The position numbers and the translations under genes are program-made. Below are positions 63,136 through 64,000 of a stretch of 64,000 nucleotides of DNA, in pieces. Every line of letters starts with the position of its first letter. Position 1 is the stretch's first letter. Under the pieces are notes generated by a model. The model had not been told where the DNA came from, ran no database searches, and saw only the letters and a list, made by a program, of their open reading frames with translations. Source of the stretch: Corynebacterium ulcerans (GTDB lineage Bacteria; Actinomycetota; Actinomycetes; Mycobacteriales; Mycobacteriaceae); contig NZ_LT906443.1 in the NCBI RefSeq assembly GCF_900187135.1, forward strand, positions 2,294,001-2,358,000, read 5' to 3'.

Positions 63136-63876
63136 TTAGTGGCTGTGGAAGGGGAGCGGGAAACTTGGAAGCGGAATGACGGTGGGGAAAGCGGTGGCGT
63201 CGATAAGCGGGCTAGGAGCGTCGGCGGCGGGCGGTTTGGACGCTCCGCTTATGGCTGAAATCCACTCGGTGTGCTCCGCAACAGGCGTGTACCAGCCGAC
63301 CGTACCTGTGTGACTGGTCATGCTGAGAACGCCGACCACAGCGTTGCCTTCCATCAACGGGCCTCCGGAATCGCCTTGGCGGAGGATTCCTTGGCTGATC
63401 CATTGCTCAATTAAGACGGCCTGGCGGTCGGGGCCGGGGACGTTGGTGACACGGCGCTGTGTTGTAGCCTCCGCCCACTGCGCGTGGCCGTGGGTGATCC
63501 CGCCCCAGCCTGCAGCGATGGTTTTTTCACCAAAAGACAGGTTGTTGCTGGAAAGCGTCATCGGCGCTGTGCCAGATGGTCGATCAAGCTTGATTAACGC
63601 GATATCTGCGGTGGGGTGGGGAATTTGTTCGACAGCGCGGAAGACTTGGCCGCCGACGCCGATAGTTGATGGTCCGGCGCCAAGGCAATGCCGAGCGCTC
63701 AATACCCATTCAGGAGTTACAAGAGCGCCTGTGCATTGCTGCTCTCCTAGTCCCACATAAGCGAGACTGGGTTGATTGGTTGCAGTGCCGCCGACGACTG
63801 CGTGACTAGGAGCAACTATTCCTAGCGAGAGAGCGACGGCGGTGGTGACAGCAGATAATCGGCGAAAAAGCCGCAT
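63136..63876 (-). CDS. Secreted trypsin-like serine protease (S1 family)
   Basis: 246 residues. Signal peptide (about 1-26, ending PSHA), then VVGGTATNQ at the predicted mature N-terminus. The catalytic triad is visible: His in LSARHC, Asp in TADIALIKL and Ser in GDSGGPL. CTGALVTPEWVLSARHC holds the usual disulfide pair. The proline-rich C-terminal tail is about 45 residues. It is a secreted chymotrypsin-fold protease. Because signal cleavage itself seems to expose the VVGG end, no propeptide is needed. It directly follows arsC (stop and start adjacent). Confidence 0.92.
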   Translation of the reverse strand: MRLFRRLSAVTTAVALSLGIVAPSHAVVGGTATNQPSLAYVGLGEQQCTGALVTPEWVLSARHCLGAGPSTIGVGGQVFRAVEQIPHPTADIALIKLDRPSGTAPMTLSSNNLSFGEKTIAAGWGGITHGHAQWAEATTQRRVTNVPGPDRQAVLIEQWISQGILRQGDSGGPLMEGNAVVGVLSMTSHTGTVGWYTPVAEHTEWISAISGASKPPAADAPSPLIDATAFPTVIPLPSFPLPFHSH

Positions 63877-64000
63877 TTAGAGAATCTCCTCTATTACTTC
63901 CGTGGGACGTGCAAGGCGTACGCCTTTATCCGTGGATACGATCGGCCGTTGAATAAGCCGGGGGTGTTTTACCATCGTAGCAATGAGATCGTCGTCGGAA
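63877..64000 (-). CDS. arsC: Arsenate reductase (ArsC/glutaredoxin-type), C-terminal part
   Basis: The gene runs out of the window. The 40 visible C-terminal residues, including DDLIATMVKHPRLIQRPIV and VRLARPTEVIEEIL, match the end of ArsC-like proteins, where the substrate-binding arginines follow the HP.LI.RPI motif. Whether it is a true arsenate reductase or an Spx/YfgD-type relative cannot be told without the N-terminal cysteine. The TAA is followed at once by the ATG of the protease gene, so the two are likely co-transcribed. Confidence 0.8.
   Translation of the reverse strand, partial: SDDDLIATMVKHPRLIQRPIVSTDKGVRLARPTEVIEEIL

Overview
The window is a chromosomal segment of an actinomycete, almost certainly a Corynebacterium. 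Base composition looks moderate (a little over half GC by eye), which would suit the C. diphtheriae / ulcerans / pseudotuberculosis group. The case rests on gene content and order: mfd, mazG, an LpqU-like transglycosylase, eno, ftsB, DUF501, ppx2, then greA, a DUF4307 protein, mca (mycothiol amidase), a Z-isoprenyl diphosphate synthase, coaA, glyA, fumC, glpX, a DUF4245 protein, xseB-xseA, ispH, a DUF6542 protein and ychF. From memory this is the Corynebacteriales order also seen in Mycobacterium tuberculosis. Mycothiol metabolism, an LGFP-repeat lipoprotein and many probably leaderless starts fit the same group. I see no insertion sequence, prophage, CRISPR array, rRNA or integrase.

Layout. 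0-13 kb: end of a TDT-type transporter, tRNA-Gln, a TetR regulator, mfd, an amino acid permease on the other strand, then the mazG-lpqU-eno-ftsB-DUF501-ppx2 run, ending with a tRNA-Leu(UAA) that lacks the usual long variable arm. 13-22.7 kb: a small orphan gene, a RipA-like AraC regulator with a candidate DtxR box and a puzzling 5' end, a Bax-inhibitor-1 membrane protein, lipoprotein-greA, DUF4307, mca, a prenyl synthase with a flavodoxin-like partner, coaA and glyA. 22.7-30.3 kb: an accessory stretch with two paralogous TetR + 14-TM MFS pairs enclosing a divergent DUF5997 / LysR-ligand-domain pair, an LGFP lipoprotein and a GNAT acetyltransferase. 30.3-40.5 kb: conserved metabolism and housekeeping genes.

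40.5-49.5 kb is the most unusual part. It holds a MerB-like protein missing one catalytic cysteine, a YjdM zinc-ribbon protein, a heterodimeric ABC exporter-fold pair whose start region overlaps a strong candidate DtxR (iron repressor) box, a short UvrA-like double-ATPase, a DUF808 membrane protein and a ketopantoate reductase. 49.5-53.6 kb is a thiamine-precursor uptake operon: a TPP riboswitch runs straight into ykoE, followed by ykoD, ykoC, a small P-loop kinase-like gene and a Nudix hydrolase, the last four chained by 4-base overlaps. 53.8-59.1 kb is an opp/dpp peptide importer with fused ATPases. 59.2-63.1 kb is a PadR-ABC ATPase-FtsX permease operon behind palindromic operators. The window ends with a secreted trypsin-like protease and the 3' end of arsC.

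Cutting across all genes, the heptamer (C/G)TAGGAG and its complement occur about 68 times by my hand count, against about 16 expected for random sequence of equal base composition. They are densest after 40 kb. None of the annotated features explains this word.

All calls come from reading the sequence and translations. No similarity search, folding or motif scan was run, so names at family level are more reliable than gene symbols.
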